In this document: one piece after another, positions 1 to 10,500 of the stretch
Layout of the letters: every line of letters begins with the position of its first letter
Position numbering within the stretch: the stretch's first letter is position 1
NCBI GenBank assembly: GCA_951640165.1
Contig: OX621234.1
Coordinates: 2,981,001-3,045,000 of the forward strand
Direction: 5' to 3'
DNA: 64,000 nucleotides
From: Pseudoips prasinana
Taxonomy: Eukaryota > Arthropoda > Insecta > Lepidoptera > Nolidae
The notes under the pieces: generated by a model
What the model saw: only the letters and a program-made list of their open reading frames with translations
The model's database searches: none
Told to the model about the DNA's origin: nothing
Program-made: the position numbers and the translations under genes

Positions 1-540
1 GCTTGAAGAGGCAAAACGTGCAAAGTACTTGACTCGACAATATGTAAGAGTTTCCGGGTACGAGGAGAGTTTTGATTAAGGAGATTGGTATTTAAGTCGC
101 CCATGATGATGTGGTGTACATACTCCGAACCCAAAGATTCAAGTACCGACTCCAAGTCGGTGAAATAGTCAACATTAGGGGGACAATATACAGTGGCCAT
201 AACTATCTTGATACCTTTAATATAAACCTCAAGGAACAGAAACTCTGCGGAGGCTGAGTAGTTTGAGGAAGAGGAGGCCAATATCTTATATGGGAGATCA
301 CTCCTGAGATATATGGCGACTCCTCCTCCACCTTTACCTAAACGGTCATTACGGACGAGCACAAAACCTGGGAGGGAATACATAGTAGAAAGCAAATGTG
401 GTTTAAGCCAGCTCTCAGAAATCAGGACAGCATGTACGTTACAGTCTGAAAAGGCATCGTACAGATCAGTATAATGGCTCGGGACGCTTTGTGCATTTAT
501 ATGGCAAATGTTCAGTAAGTTCTTACGAGAAAGTAAGTTC
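1..540 (-). CDS. Partial APE-type endonuclease of a jockey-like LINE
   Basis: Reverse-strand translation is open from about 540 to the window edge with no stop. In order it reads HINAQS (near 510), ISESWL (near 410), GGGVAIYLR (near 320), VYCPPN (near 185) and IMGDLNT (near 105). These match the apurinic-like endonuclease that jockey-superfamily non-LTR retrotransposons use to nick genomic target DNA. Asn of HINAQS, Glu of SESW, Tyr of VYCPPN and the Asp/Asn of GDLN correspond to conserved active-site positions; the C-terminal SDH motif and the reverse transcriptase would lie beyond the window. No frame break is seen in these 180 codons, so the copy may be fairly young. Whether the element is complete cannot be judged. 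Confidence 0.85.
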
Positions 541-1200
541 TTATCTAGTATACAAATACATATATATTATGTAGAGTCACTTGATATTTTTTATTTTATT
601 TTTATTTTATTTCATAGGTACAGAAACCGATTACAGACTAATAACAAATTAATAATATCATTTTATTGTAACACTTAAATCTGAGCTCCAATTATATATG
701 TACACAACATTTAAAAATTACCGAAATTCTGTGAGTTAAAACTAGGAGTTTGAGAGGAATATAGGTATAACTAGTACGATAATTACAATAATTTAAATTT
801 AAAATATACTAACTGAACACTGAACATTGTTGTTCTTTGCTAAAAATAATTCGAATGCATTATAGCTTTTGATAAAAGTAGGAATGTGTATAAAAAGAGT
901 TATTAGTAAAAATGGCATCGTTTGCACATTGATAAGAGATTAGGATACCCTACTATTATATGCAGTTTGAAATTTTTAAATAAGAACGCTTTCAGTATAT
1001 TATATCTGAAGCATTTATAATTCGACGCTAAATAAAAAACATACATCCAATTCTATGTTAGACAAGCCATCTTGTCTGGTTATGTCTACCTAATTTTCGT
1101 GTCAGGCTTCGCACTAAGCAATCTTGATCGATCGATCCATCATAACGGGCCAGTTGGCGAGGTTAGTAAGTGCTTGCTTTTCACTTGAACTATAAACCTT
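541..1200. other. AT-rich stretch, no gene seen
   Basis: Apart from possible 5' leader of the adjacent LINE (541-590), I recognise no coding sequence, tRNA-like box or inverted repeat. Confidence 0.4.
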
Positions 1201-1434
1201 GACGGTCACCGTAGCCTAGTTGGTAGTGCTCCTGCCTACGAAGCTGGTGGTCCATGGTTCGAATCCCGGTAAGTGCAATTTTTTGTGTGATGAACACGAA
1301 TATTTTTTCTGAGTCATGGATGTTTTCTATGTATATAAGTATGTATATCGTCGCGTGGTACCCATAGTACAAGCTTTGCTTAGTTTGGGGCTAGGATGAT
1401 CTGTGTGACATTGTCCCTAGATATTATTATTATT
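1201..1434 (+). mobile_element. SINE-1 copy (tRNA-derived)
   Basis: Starts with the tRNA-like head (A-box-like TAGCCTAGTTGG, B-box GGTTCGAATCC) and ends in (ATT)n after GTCCCTAGATATT. It shares its full length with copies at 7793, 9768, 13078, 41067 and 50258. It lacks the central duplication of TATATAAGTATTTATC found in some copies. Confidence 0.85.
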
Positions 1435-2403
1435 TAAAATCTACCTTAAAAAAAACATAATTTTATTTGCACTATGATGAAGCTTGACTGATGAGCTGCA
1501 CTACTACAATTTTCCCCAGTTCTTAAGTGCAAATAATTATTCGAAATTTTATTCGAAAATTTGGAGGTCGGAAGCAGATTTTTTATTTTATTGGTTTAAA
1601 TAATCTAAAGAAGAATTGGTTAGTGTTATAGAGAATATTATATTAATTACTTTTTAAATAAATAATAGTTGTTTGTTATACGAGAGTGCAAAGTTCTTAA
1701 CCAAGTGCTCAATTTTAATGACCGAGCAAGCAAAGGATTCTTAAATGAAATCCTAAATATTAGAATCCTGAGGGTTAGCGAGGGAATCAAAAGGGCACGA
1801 GGTGAAAAATCATTGCACTCGAGTGCAACACGTCGTGTACCTTTTCATCCCAACTCAGCGAGAAAATGACTAAACGCAAAAAAATAATTTACAATCACAA
1901 GAAACTTTTATTTCAGTTTAGATATTAACTACTTCATTATGATGGGTAAGTATTACACGATAATCTTTAGTTTATAACAAAAAAGATATAGGTATAATTA
2001 AAAAAAATAGTAATTTTGCCACAGCTACTCAAGTTAAGTGTAATATTTTTGTTAGGTACTGTAATGTTGCGCAAAGCAAATTAAAAAAAAGTACACCAAG
2101 AAGGTTTCGAGTCTGAGTTTTTAACAAATTAAAAAAGTTGTATGATAAATTTGGCACCATGGAGGTAGAAGTAAATAGGTTTAAAGATATTTTGAATTCA
2201 CATACTTGGTGCACACGATGTTCTAAATTCAAATTTACTTTATCCTCTAGCGGATAAAAACGACTTTTACACTCAGATATCGAAGAGCTAAAATATTCTA
2301 TCCGAGATGGGGAGATGAAAAAGTTTATTATTGTAGGAGTATATTTATTTCTAAAACATCCTTCACATAATTGTAAAATTAATACCCAATTAATTTTCTT
2401 TCA
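1435..2403. other. No recognised gene
   Basis: A short open frame at 1669-1869 (66 codons) resembles nothing I know and starts at a non-ATG codon. The stretch is otherwise AT-rich without obvious repeats matching the rest of the window. Confidence 0.35.
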
Positions 2404-2650
2404 GTCAGCCTAGTTTGTAGTATTCCTGCCTACGAAGCTGGTGGTCCTGGGTTCGAAACCCGGTAAGTGCAAATATTTGTGTGATGAGCACGAATATTTG
2501 TTTCTGAGTCATGGATGTTTTCTATGAATTTAAGTATTTATCTATCTATATAAGTATGTATATCGTCGCCTGGTACCCATAGTACAAGCTTTGCTTAGTT
2601 TGAGGTTAGGACGATCTGTGTGAAATTGTCCCTAGATATTATTATTATTA
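2404..2650 (+). mobile_element. SINE-1 copy, head slightly truncated
   Basis: Begins inside the A box (GTCAGCCTAGTTTGTAG), keeps a B-box-like GGTTCGAAACC, and ends (ATT)n. Body matches the 7793 copy. Confidence 0.8.
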
Positions 2651-2976
2651 ACTTTGGAGAAACAGAGAAAACATCGTAAGTGAAAAATAAATACACATAT
2701 TCAAGTTTAACCATATTTATTTAACATCAGCTTCACTAAGCAGTTGCTTCCACGTCATGTACAGAGGAGTTTGAATCTAGTCCAATAATTGAGTTCCGGT
2801 CGCTTCGCCCCGGATATTAGATGGCATGTGAGAATTGGCAATCAAGAGGGTATTACTAAAACCTTGCCCTATATATGTAATACATTTACAATGTGCTGTG
2901 TCGAGCACAAAGGGAGCTCATGGCTTCTCTCAGATTGCTAATTTAATGGTTGTTGTAATAATACTGATGGTTATTA
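2651..2976. other. No recognised gene
   Basis: Contains CAGTTGCTTCCACGTCATGTAC, weakly reminiscent of the 3' untranslated region of LINE A at 19126. Nothing else identified. Confidence 0.3.
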
Positions 2977-3753
2977 TACAACATGTAACGTAATTAACGC
3001 ACACCCTCACACACCCCAATTAGAATATTATGTTGTAATCATAATACATACACTGAATTTTTTATTCAATATAATAATAAAGTTTATTTTGTATCGAATG
3101 GTGGAATTTGTATGACGACAAATAAAACTGCGATTTTAAAAGTCTTATTATTCATTTCAATTTGTTTTGACTGTTATGTACAGGGTTAATATGACAATAA
3201 TTTCCGTAGTTTTAATTATCATCATCATCATCAGCATCATCATCATCATATCAGCCGAAAGACAAAGGCCTCCCCCAAAGATCTCCACAATTGCCGGTCT
3301 TGCGCTATTCGCATCCAGCTGTTTCCAGCGACCCGCACAAGATCATCGGTCCATCTTGTAGGGGGCCTGCCCACGCTGCGTCTTCCGGTTCGTGGTCGCC
3401 ACTCAAGAACCTTTCTGCCCCAACGGCCATCTTAGCAGCTACGAGCTATGTGCCCCGCCCACTGCCACTTCAGTTTTGCAATTCTTCGGGCTATGTCGGT
3501 GACTTTGGATCGCCTGCGGATTTCGACATTTCTGATACGATCCCGCAGGGAAACTCCGAGCATAGCCCTCTCCATTGCTCTTTGGGTGACCTTGAGCCTT
3601 CTAATAAGGCCCATAGTGAGCGACCACGTCTCTGTTCCGTATGTCATCACAGTTTTAATTATAATGGAATAAAAAATGACCTACATTAAAAATGATATAA
3701 ATCGATTCAGTAAACTATTTTCAGGAAGTGCGTTAATTAAGTTACATGTTGTA
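2977..3753. mobile_element. MITE-B copy interrupted by an RTE fragment
   Basis: Terminal inverted repeats begin TACAACATGTAAC at both ends (left arm runs into GTAATTAACGCACACCCT, right arm is the inverse at about 3726-3753). The interior (2995-3219 and 3651-3725) aligns with the uninterrupted 401-bp copy at 40429-40829. An RTE fragment sits at 3220-3650, flanked by a direct repeat of AGTTTTAATTAT. It encodes nothing; it is presumably a non-autonomous DNA transposon. Confidence 0.85.
3220..3650 (-). pseudogene. RTE-1 LINE 3' fragment (reverse transcriptase C-terminus)
   Basis: Reverse translation gives MTYGTETWSLT, then KVTQRAMERAMLG, RNVEIRRRSKVTDIA, KWQWAGHIAR, further 5'-to-3' GRRSVGRPPTRW and a tail of (ATG)n, seen on the plus strand as CATCATCAT. 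This is the conserved C-terminal segment of RTE-clade reverse transcriptase. The copy is strongly 5'-truncated. The 12-bp direct repeats at 3208-3219 and 3651-3662 mark the insertion into MITE-B. Confidence 0.85.
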
Positions 3754-3772
3754 TACATACTTACATAGCGAC

Positions 3773-3885
3773 TGGTCGTATTGGACTAGTGGATAGTGGG
3801 CTGACAGCAAAGCCAGAGTTCGTGGCTTCGATTCCCACCCAGGACGAATCGTTGTGTGCAATGTTTTTTGAGCAGGATGATTTGT
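3773..3885 (+). mobile_element. tRNA-derived SINE, minor family
   Basis: Head with A-box-like TTGGACTAGTGGATAG and B-box-like GGCTTCGATTCCC, then CACCCAGGACGAATCG. The anticodon region is not foldable into a functional tRNA by eye. Related to SINE-2 after the B box. Confidence 0.6.
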
Positions 3886-3916
3886 TTATAAAATATTATA
3901 TAGAAATTTATTTATA

Positions 3917-4289
3917 ACTAGCTGTACCCCGCAGTTTTACCTGCTTTAAACTTTATAAATTATCACAGCTCCACCCCCGTAGGTGATAGCGTGATAATGT
4001 GTACCTTATATGTGGGCCCGACCTCTAAGTAATATTCATGAAAAATTGGAAGTAAATATATGCAGTACTTTTTGTGTTTAGCCCGGACATACATACAGAC
4101 AAACAGACACACAGACAAAAATTCTAGTAACTATATTTTTGGATTCGATATCTATTGTAGATAACGCCCCAAGTATCCTTTTTAAACATATTCAATGTAC
4201 AGTTTTCACTTTTCTACGATTTTATTATATGTATAGATAATTCAATATACAGTTTTCACTTTTCTACGACTTTATTATACGTATAGATA
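3917..4289 (+). repeat. CTAGCTG-family repeat with duplicated tail
   Basis: Begins ACTAGCTGTACCCCG, contains AGGTGATAGCGTGATAAT and an ACAGACAAACAGACA block, and ends TTATTATATGTATAGATA. The last 50 bp are repeated in tandem (4190-4239 and 4240-4289). Other copies are at 5171, 49424, 49655 and 52532. Non-coding; class not established. Confidence 0.8.
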
Positions 4290-4353
4290 ATTCGGCCCTA
4301 TTATTGAAATAATAATAAATAAACTTTAGGGCTACCTGCCTTATAAAGTACTG

Positions 4354-4505
4354 CACGTGTAGCGCAGCGTCTAAGTTAGTCGCCTCACCGCTTCGTGTCG
4401 CGGGTTCGAGTCCCGCGCCAGACAACAATTTGTGTGACCCATAAATAGTTGTTCTGAGTCTGGATGTAATTTGCTTCCGTCTATTATATGTTTGTAAATG
4501 CCATT
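4354..4505 (+). mobile_element. SINE-3 copy (tRNA-derived)
   Basis: Head CACGTGTAGCGCAGCGTC with B box GGGTTCGAGTCCC, followed by TGTTCTGAGTCTGGATG. The 3' half (GTAAAGTACCCCGCGACAC in the 21304 copy) is missing. Confidence 0.8.
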
Positions 4506-5170
4506 CTCACTTGATTTTCCATGCGTTAAATTTAACTTAACCAATATTAGGGCTTATTTTCCATGCGTTTCTAATATGCTTCGTTATGGCATACGAGAAT
4601 TTATTTTTGTTATTGTACTACAGTTGACGAGAGTTACTAACAAGTTTGTTTAATTTATGCTTCAAAATTTTCAACGTCATGATTTCGTGGATTATTTTTC
4701 ACTGGCTTCGAATCAGAAAGGTTTTTTATTCGATAGGTATGTAATATAGGCAAGATGAACCCTACAAAAAGTGCCGCTATGGCACTGTTTTTGCGAGCAA
4801 CCCTCCCTCCATCAATCGATCCAGTGCAAATGTTCAGTGAGCATATCCCTCGGGAGGGGTTAGGCGAATATTGAGGAGTGACCCGTAATCGTGACTCATT
4901 TGCTCTTACTCAACTTAACACAACTTAACTTAAGCAAAATCTATACAAGGGACGTGCATTCAGCCTATAAGGCGATTAGCACAGTGCCCCGCATGATGCA
5001 GCGTAGTGCGTGAGTGAGTGTTCTGAACTTCTGACGTTGCTTATAAGTATCTCCGTTTGTATAGATAACACGCACAGTCCAACACACAACATGCATCTGC
5101 ATGAACGCACGTGCATTTATGATCTACACGAGTCCAGTTTTCGCAGATGCCACTACTACTAATATACTAT
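4506..5170. other. No recognised gene
   Basis: Includes the imperfect repetition CTCAACTTAACACAACTTAACTT near 4910. No element match found within the window. Confidence 0.35.
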
Positions 5171-5480
5171 ACTAGCTGTGCCCCGCGGTTTTACCCGCGT
5201 TAATCTTTATAAATTATCACAGCTCCTCCCCCCTAGGTGATAGCGTGATAATATATAGCCTATGTTGACCCGACCTCTGAGTAATATTCATTCAAAATTT
5301 GAATTAAATCCATGCAGTACTTTTTGAGTTTAGCCCGGACATACATAGAGACAAACAGATAAAAAATTCTAAAAACTATATTTTTGGCTTCGATATCGAT
5401 TGCAGATGACGCCCCAAGTATCCTTTAAAAATATTCAATGTCAGTTTTGACTTTCCTACGATTTTATTATATGTATAGAA
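5171..5480 (+). repeat. CTAGCTG-family repeat
   Basis: Near full-length copy: begins ACTAGCTGTGCCCCGCGG and ends TTATTATATGTATAGAAG. The tail duplication of the 3917 copy is absent. Confidence 0.8.
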
Positions 5481-5689
5481 GATAAAGCTACTCCAAACAC
5501 TGAAATCTGTTCATGCAACGTGCCATGGGTGTCCCGTGGCATGTTTGCATAAAAAGCCTTCACGTCGATTACCAATTGCCTACCATCAATCATTGGATGA
5601 ATCAAGCGTCATCACGCTTTTTCGACACACCCATACATTTTTCTTTCTTAGTAGGTGGAAGTAGTAAAATACGGGTTATATTTGCCTGT

Positions 5690-6047
5690 TGCACCACAAA
5701 GGGAGAAAGGCCATCAAAATCCATCGATCTTGGGCCTGATCTTTCCATGTGCTTGTCAGCTATCTTCGCAGCTTCTTGTTGCCCTCACACCATCATCGGT
5801 CCACCATGTGGGAGGCCTTCCTACGCGACGTATTCCGTTTCGTAGTTATTTGCTCGTCCCACTAACACTGCAGAGAGGCAATTCTTCGGACTATGTCAGT
5901 TCTTTTGCTTGCCCAAAGAGCAATGTAGGGGGCTATGCTCGAAATTTCTCTTCAAGAACGAGAGATTACATAATTCGTAGATAATGTATTGATGATTTGT
6001 TCTTGAAGAGAAATTTCGAGCATAGCCCTCTACATGGCTTTTTGGGT
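5690..6047 (-). pseudogene. RTE fragment with internal inverted duplication
   Basis: Blocks such as ATCATCGGTCCACCATGTGG and ATTCTTCGGACTATGTCAG match the RTE-1 C-terminal region on the minus strand but at lower identity than other copies, so this is an older copy or sister subfamily. At 5930-5959 and 5999-6028 the same 30 bp occur in opposite orientation, around a 39-bp spacer, with weaker pairing further out. Confidence 0.65.
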
Positions 6048-6060
6048 CACCATGGGGTAG

Positions 6061-7000
6061 TCGTATGAGGTCTGAGATGTAGGCAGCCAGAAACGTAAAC
6101 CATCAGTGTAAACAAACACTAGTCTATTTCTTTTCATAAGAGACATATTTGGAAGAGAAACTTAAATGGCAATATAAATAAATGCTTGTTAAATACCATT
6201 TGTAAGTGTTATTGAAATTTATTCAATGTTATTTCATAACAGTGAGTCTGTAACACCATTGTGTGATTATCGTCAGCGAAGTCGAAACAACCACTTGTTT
6301 TGTACTGCACTGTAGTGTTGCGGTTTTCGTTCGTATAACATCTCTTTTAATCAAAATTGGTATTTGAGTTTATGAGACTAGGGTCGAATTTTATTGAGTA
6401 ATGTTACGAAGAAACTGCTGCTTCTGTAAATTGATGTTTCTTTGAATATGTTAAGGTTCTTTTTCGTACAAAATTTAATTCAACAGTAATGTTATAAAGT
6501 TAGGAAAATACAACATTATGATTACGACGTAAGATTGTTTTTTGATTGATATGAGTTTATTTTGAAAGGGGACAAAGAAATTAATGATTTCAGCTTACGA
6601 ACTTTGAGTAATTGCTTGAAAATATGTGTGCGTCGACTTGAAAGGTGTCGAAAGGAATGGTTTTTGATTTTCCGTTTCACTGAAAGTTTTGAGTGAACAA
6701 CAACAAAGGAGGGTATTGTACAGGCTAATATTACCTCTGTATATTATATTGAAGATTCTCATACAACTTTGGCGAACAATAATAATGAGTTGGGATGATT
6801 ATGGTATTGTTTGGGAATTTTCGGCAGAATTTTGTGCTGAACCCTTTCATGTTGAGGATGAGGACATGAACTGGCATGTAATTTGTACATTTTAATTAAC
6901 GAAGTGACTCAGCTGATTTCTTCTTTTCTACTTACTTAAGGAATTTATTGTAGTGCACTGCTTAATCGCTTACCTGTAACAAAGTAAAATTGATTAAGAG
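6061..7000. other. Low-repeat stretch without recognised gene
   Basis: One of the few stretches without an evident window repeat. An open frame at 6689-6895 begins at a non-ATG codon and shows no domain I know. If the window holds unique sequence, this is a candidate. Confidence 0.35.
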
Positions 7001-7170
7001 TCAGAATCAGAATCAGAAATATTTATTGCACTTAGGAACACATGGTACACTTATGCACGTCAATACTTAAAATTATACACAATACAGAAAATAAACAAAG
7101 CTTAAAGTAGAAGATAGGTAGGTAGATAACATAATATATATTCAAAATATCACAAATAAAATTTAAAAAC
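7001..7170 (-). repeat. Probable LINE 3' end
   Basis: AGAATCAGAATCAGAAATAT (near 7006) looks like the short tandem tail of a LINE read from the minus strand, followed by an AT-rich untranslated-like stretch. Family not identified. Confidence 0.35.
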
Positions 7171-7608
7171 ATCCATTAAAAAAATATACGTAATTTACTA
7201 TAATAAATATTAATATTAAATGTCATAAAATGTCAATATTATAATTTGTTATATTCGGCTTGGTAAACTAATGGTAAAAAAAGAAAATGTATTAAGTTTG
7301 AAAATAGCATAATCCGTGTCCAAACTCTAAAAAATAATTTGCCCAAGTTTTAATAAATCTGTAAAACGTGAACAGAATTTTAAAAACTACATTTTACTAG
7401 TGATATCTGAAACTATTTGACATACTGTGCTATAATGAAAACTAGGTTTCGTTTTGTTATGGGTCTGTAATTCATTTGTAAGACATTTTCCACTCAATTT
7501 CATAACCAAATTGTTCCAAGTTTTCCTTAAAACACAACATTGTTTTTTATTAAGAATCTATAGAAACGATACTAATAAACTAAAATACTAAATGTCTTAT
7601 TTGACTAG
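7171..7608. other. AT-rich stretch, nothing identified
   Basis: No frame, hairpin or family match was seen. Confidence 0.3.
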
Positions 7609-7792
7609 CCCATTGGTGTAGTGGGTAGTGAGTACTGGACCAGAAGTGGAGGCTTCGTTTATGTTAATCTAGTTTGGACTGTGTCGCCAGCCTTATTGTC
7701 ATGTGTTTAACCACAGATAAGGCAAACCTCGGATAGCAAATCGATTTATCGATTCATTTTGCTCCATAAAACCTGGTTATTCCATAGCTAAG
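7609..7792 (+). repeat. tRNA-like SINE fragment
   Basis: TAGCCCATTGGTGTAGTGGGTAG resembles a tRNA A-box region. A SINE-1 copy has inserted into the sequence to its right, with TAGCTAA on both sides. Confidence 0.4.
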
Positions 7793-8047
7793 GCGGTCAC
7801 CGTAACCTAGTTGGTAGTGCTCCTACCTACGAAGCTGGTGGTCCTGGGTTCGAATCCCGGTCAGTGCAAATATTTGTGTGATGAGCACGAATATTTGTTT
7901 CTGAGTCATGGATGTTGTCTATGTATATAAGTATTTATCTATGTATATAAGTATGTATATCGTCGCCTGGTACCCATAGTACAAGCTTTGCTTAGTTTGG
8001 GGCTAAGATGATCTGTGTGACATTGTCCCTAGATATTATTATTATTA
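7793..8047 (+). mobile_element. SINE-1, near full-length reference copy
   Basis: About 255 bp: head GGTCACCGTAACCTAG with an A-box-like TAACCTAGTTGG, B box GGTTCGAATCC, body TGATGAGCACGAATATTTG, CGTCGCCTGGTACCCATAG and tail (ATT)n. It is flanked by TAGCTAA on the left (about 7786-7792) and right (about 8046-8052), a probable target duplication. The polymerase III promoter boxes come from a tRNA. The (ATT)n end suggests an RTE-type rather than poly(A)-dependent partner (inference). Confidence 0.9.
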
Positions 8048-8259
8048 GCTAACAGATTTACGTACCTGTAAGCAGGTTCAAACCCCGCCTGCCTAGACGG
8101 CTACGAAAAGCTGTCAATCCTGCACGTAAACTGTCTCCGGTCATGTTGAGTAGCCCGTCCCTTAGGATCAAGAGAGTCTAAACCTACCTAAATTTGCACA
8201 TCAGTGTCACTTCATAACTTAGATAGCTCTGATATTGCGATAAGCAATCTAAACGTTAA
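8048..8259. other. Unassigned, contains GGTTCAAACCCCG
   Basis: GGTTCAAACCCCGCCTGCC near 8075 looks like a decayed B box followed by SINE-like sequence. There is no clear A box to its left. Confidence 0.3.
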
Positions 8260-8545
8260 ATACGAAAAATGGAGCTGCTTCGCAAACCACTCAACAACAA
8301 TAATGATTGCTTTTTAAACCCCCGACGCAAAAAGAGGGGTGTTATAAGTTTGAAGTCGATGTCTGTATGTGTGTGTGTGTCAGTCTATGGCATCTTAACT
8401 CTAAAACGGACGGACCAATTTCGATGCGGTTTATTTCATTTGCAAGCCAGTTTCCTTGCGCTCGTTCTTAGCTACGCTCTTTTCCAAAATGGCGTAATTA
8501 TAGTTAGAATCGGGGTTACGTTATTATAGTAATTAATTCATACTG
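8260..8545 (+). repeat. CCCCGACGCAAAAAGAGGGG-family dispersed repeat
   Basis: Contains CCCCGACGCAAAAAGAGGGG, a GTGTGTGTGTGTCAG run and ACGGACGGACCAATTTCGAT. I recognise this as a common lepidopteran non-coding repeat (from memory, not searched). Single copy in this window. Confidence 0.5.
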
Positions 8546-8569
8546 TTTTATTAAATTTGTTCTGGGGCT

Positions 8570-8765
8570 GACGACAAAGAATATCACCACTCTCATCCCC
8601 TAGGGGGTGAAGATTTCATCCCGAGGGAATATCTACCCGAGAACGGGCAGCAGCGTCTGTCTGTGTACCATGGCCATCATATTCCGATCGCCAACCCGTC
8701 TGCCAAGCGTGGAGATTATGGCATAATCCTCCAAATGATGCCTTTTCCCAGCTGTGGACATCATG
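8570..8765 (+). repeat. (GAT)n-tailed retroposon family L
   Basis: Shares GAGGGAATATCTACC, GAACGGGCAGCAGCGTC and GCGATCGCCAACCCGTCTG-like blocks with copies at 21056, 22883, 23893, 44489, 45399 and 48374. Here the tail is degraded. Probably the 3' end of a non-LTR element. Confidence 0.7.
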
Positions 8766-9014
8766 CTATTCAATATTATTATTTAATAACGTAATTTAAG
8801 TTTTAATTTGACACGGTTAATGGAACACCCTGCAGAGGCGGAGCGCCGGATTTAGTCGAGGTGACAAGCGATTGATATTATTGGGAATAAAATAAAGTAG
8901 GGTAAGGCTTCTATGATAGCGGAAAACTGTTTTCGTTTATATTTTTGAACACACCCCAACGTTGTATCCAATTTGTGCCAAATCTAAGTAAAAATCAACA
9001 TTTCATTTCATTTT

Positions 9015-9273
9015 CAAGAAAGGTAGGGCATAGCGTTCTTTCGTTCGAAGAGCAGCCCGACTGGGGAAGTACCTTACAGGAGCATTCGTTGATAATGACA
9101 TTAATAATTTTAATGTTATGTTTCTGCATGTGAATAAGGTCGCCAGAGCTCATTGGGGTGGGTTGAGGGTCTGCAACACTTATTTGCTGAGTCTTAAAGG
9201 CCGACAACGCACTAACGACTCCTCTGGTGCCACGAGTGTCCATGGGCGGTGGTGATCACTTACCATCAGGTGA
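9015..9273 (+). mobile_element. Retroposon R copy
   Basis: Begins AAGAAAGGTAGGGCATAGCG, contains AGAGCTCATTGGGGTGGG and GTGTCCATGGGCGG, ends TCACTTACCATCAGGTGAT. Other copies at 50742, 60476 and 63137; the last has a poly(A) tail that fixes the orientation. Confidence 0.75.
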
Positions 9274-9444
9274 TTTTTTATTTACATATTGTTATTACTC
9301 ACTCGGAATACGAAAGTAATACGCGGAACACCTAATGGTATCAATGGTTCCACAATGGTTGCAAAAAGCCAAAACTTTTGCAGCAGCAAGTAGAAGCTGG
9401 TTGGTACACTTTAGGCATGGGATGTCACCTAAAAATAAATTTAG

Positions 9445-9644
9445 GGAAAAGGCCAAATTAAAGTGGCGACCACGAACCGGAAGACGCAGCGTGGGCAGGC
9501 CCCCTACATGATAGACCGATGATCTTGTGCGGGTCGCTGGAAATCGCTGGATGCGGATAGCGCAAGACCGGCAATTGTGGAGATCTTTGGGGGAGGCCTT
9601 TGTCCAGCAGTGGACGTCTTTCGGCTGATATAATGATGATGAAA
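9445..9644 (+). pseudogene. RTE-1 3' fragment with AGTGGC-to-AGTGGC deletion
   Basis: Plus-strand copy of the RTE-1 C-terminus: GACCACGAACCGGAAGACGC, then CAATTGTGGAGATCTTTGG and the ATGATGATG tail. Compared with 35254-35579 it lacks the sequence between two AGTGGC motifs. The copy at 12787-13003 has the same deletion. Confidence 0.75.
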
Positions 9645-9767
9645 GTTCTCCAAAGGTCCACTTCTGCGGCTTCATCTGTGTCATTAATGTATTGACAGAA
9701 AATTATTTGTTTGTTCGAAGTGGAAAAGTAGAAAAATAGAAAAGTAGACAACTGAGAATTTGCTCGT

Positions 9768-10026
9768 GACGGTCACCGTAGCCTAGTTGGTAGTGCTCCT
9801 GCCTACGAAGCTGGTGGTCTTGTGTTCGAATCCCGGTAAGTGCAAATATTTGTGTGATGAGCACGAATATTTGTTTCTGAGTCATGGATGTTTTCTATAT
9901 ATATGTATAGGTATTTATCTATCTATATAAGAATGTATATCGTCACCTGGTACTCATAGTACAAGCTTTGCTTAGTTTGGGGCTAGGATGATCTGTGTGA
10001 CATTGTCCCTAGATATTATATTATTA
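9768..10026 (+). mobile_element. SINE-1 copy
   Basis: Full head (GGTCACCGTAGCCTAG) and B box, with a longer central TATATA segment than the 7793 copy; ends in (TTA)n. Confidence 0.88.
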
Positions 10027-10054
10027 TATAATCTACTCCAAACAACATGAACAT

Positions 10055-10500
10055 TTAGCAATCCAATTGTTCCAGTATATACACATGTTGCAAATTGATG
10101 ACCAAATTTCGAAATACAACAGAAACCAGCTACGACTAATAGTAGCAGTATTCACGGGCCACTACGGCACTAACTATCACCTACACAAACTGGGACTATC
10201 AAATAGCCCGATGTGCATGACCTGTGGGGAAGAAATGCTGCATATAATATGCAAATGCGATGCATTGGCAAAACACAGAATGGCCATCCAGGGGCTGGCA
10301 TATCCAGAACCAGGAGACTACAAGGATCTACCCCTAAGAAGCGTACTGGATTATGTGCAGACTTCATTCAGGGCTCTAGGGATAGCATAAAAACCAGTGG
10401 GGGATAGTACAGAAGATCCTGAAGGGTCGAAGTGCTGTACGCAACTACGGGGTGTACTTAGACAACCGTACTAAGTACTTACAACCAAGATAAGATAATA
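10055..10500 (+). pseudogene. C-terminal tail of a LINE polyprotein with CCHC-like motif
   Basis: Frame 10067-10390 (107 residues, nominal first codon not ATG) reads LRLIVAVFTGHYGTNYHLHKLG followed by a Cys/His cluster CMTCGEEMLHIICKC (10210-10255) and ends YVQTSFRALGIA. The tract from TGHY to the Cys/His cluster matches the region after the RNase H domain in R1/I-group-like non-LTR retrotransposons, where it is thought to bind nucleic acid. Everything upstream is missing. The following 110 bp (to about 10500) reads as 3' untranslated region ending in AAGATAAGATAA. Clade assignment is tentative. Confidence 0.65.

Noticed and set aside
1201..1275. Apparent tRNA gene (A and B boxes)
   Set aside because: The same head recurs with a shared 180-bp body and (ATT)n tail at many sites, so these are SINEs.
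3291..3689. 132-residue plus-strand frame
   Set aside because: Antisense shadow of the RTE-1 C-terminal coding sequence on the minus strand.
6689..6895. Possible small host gene
   Set aside because: Only 68 codons, no ATG start, no recognised motif and no splice or promoter evidence.
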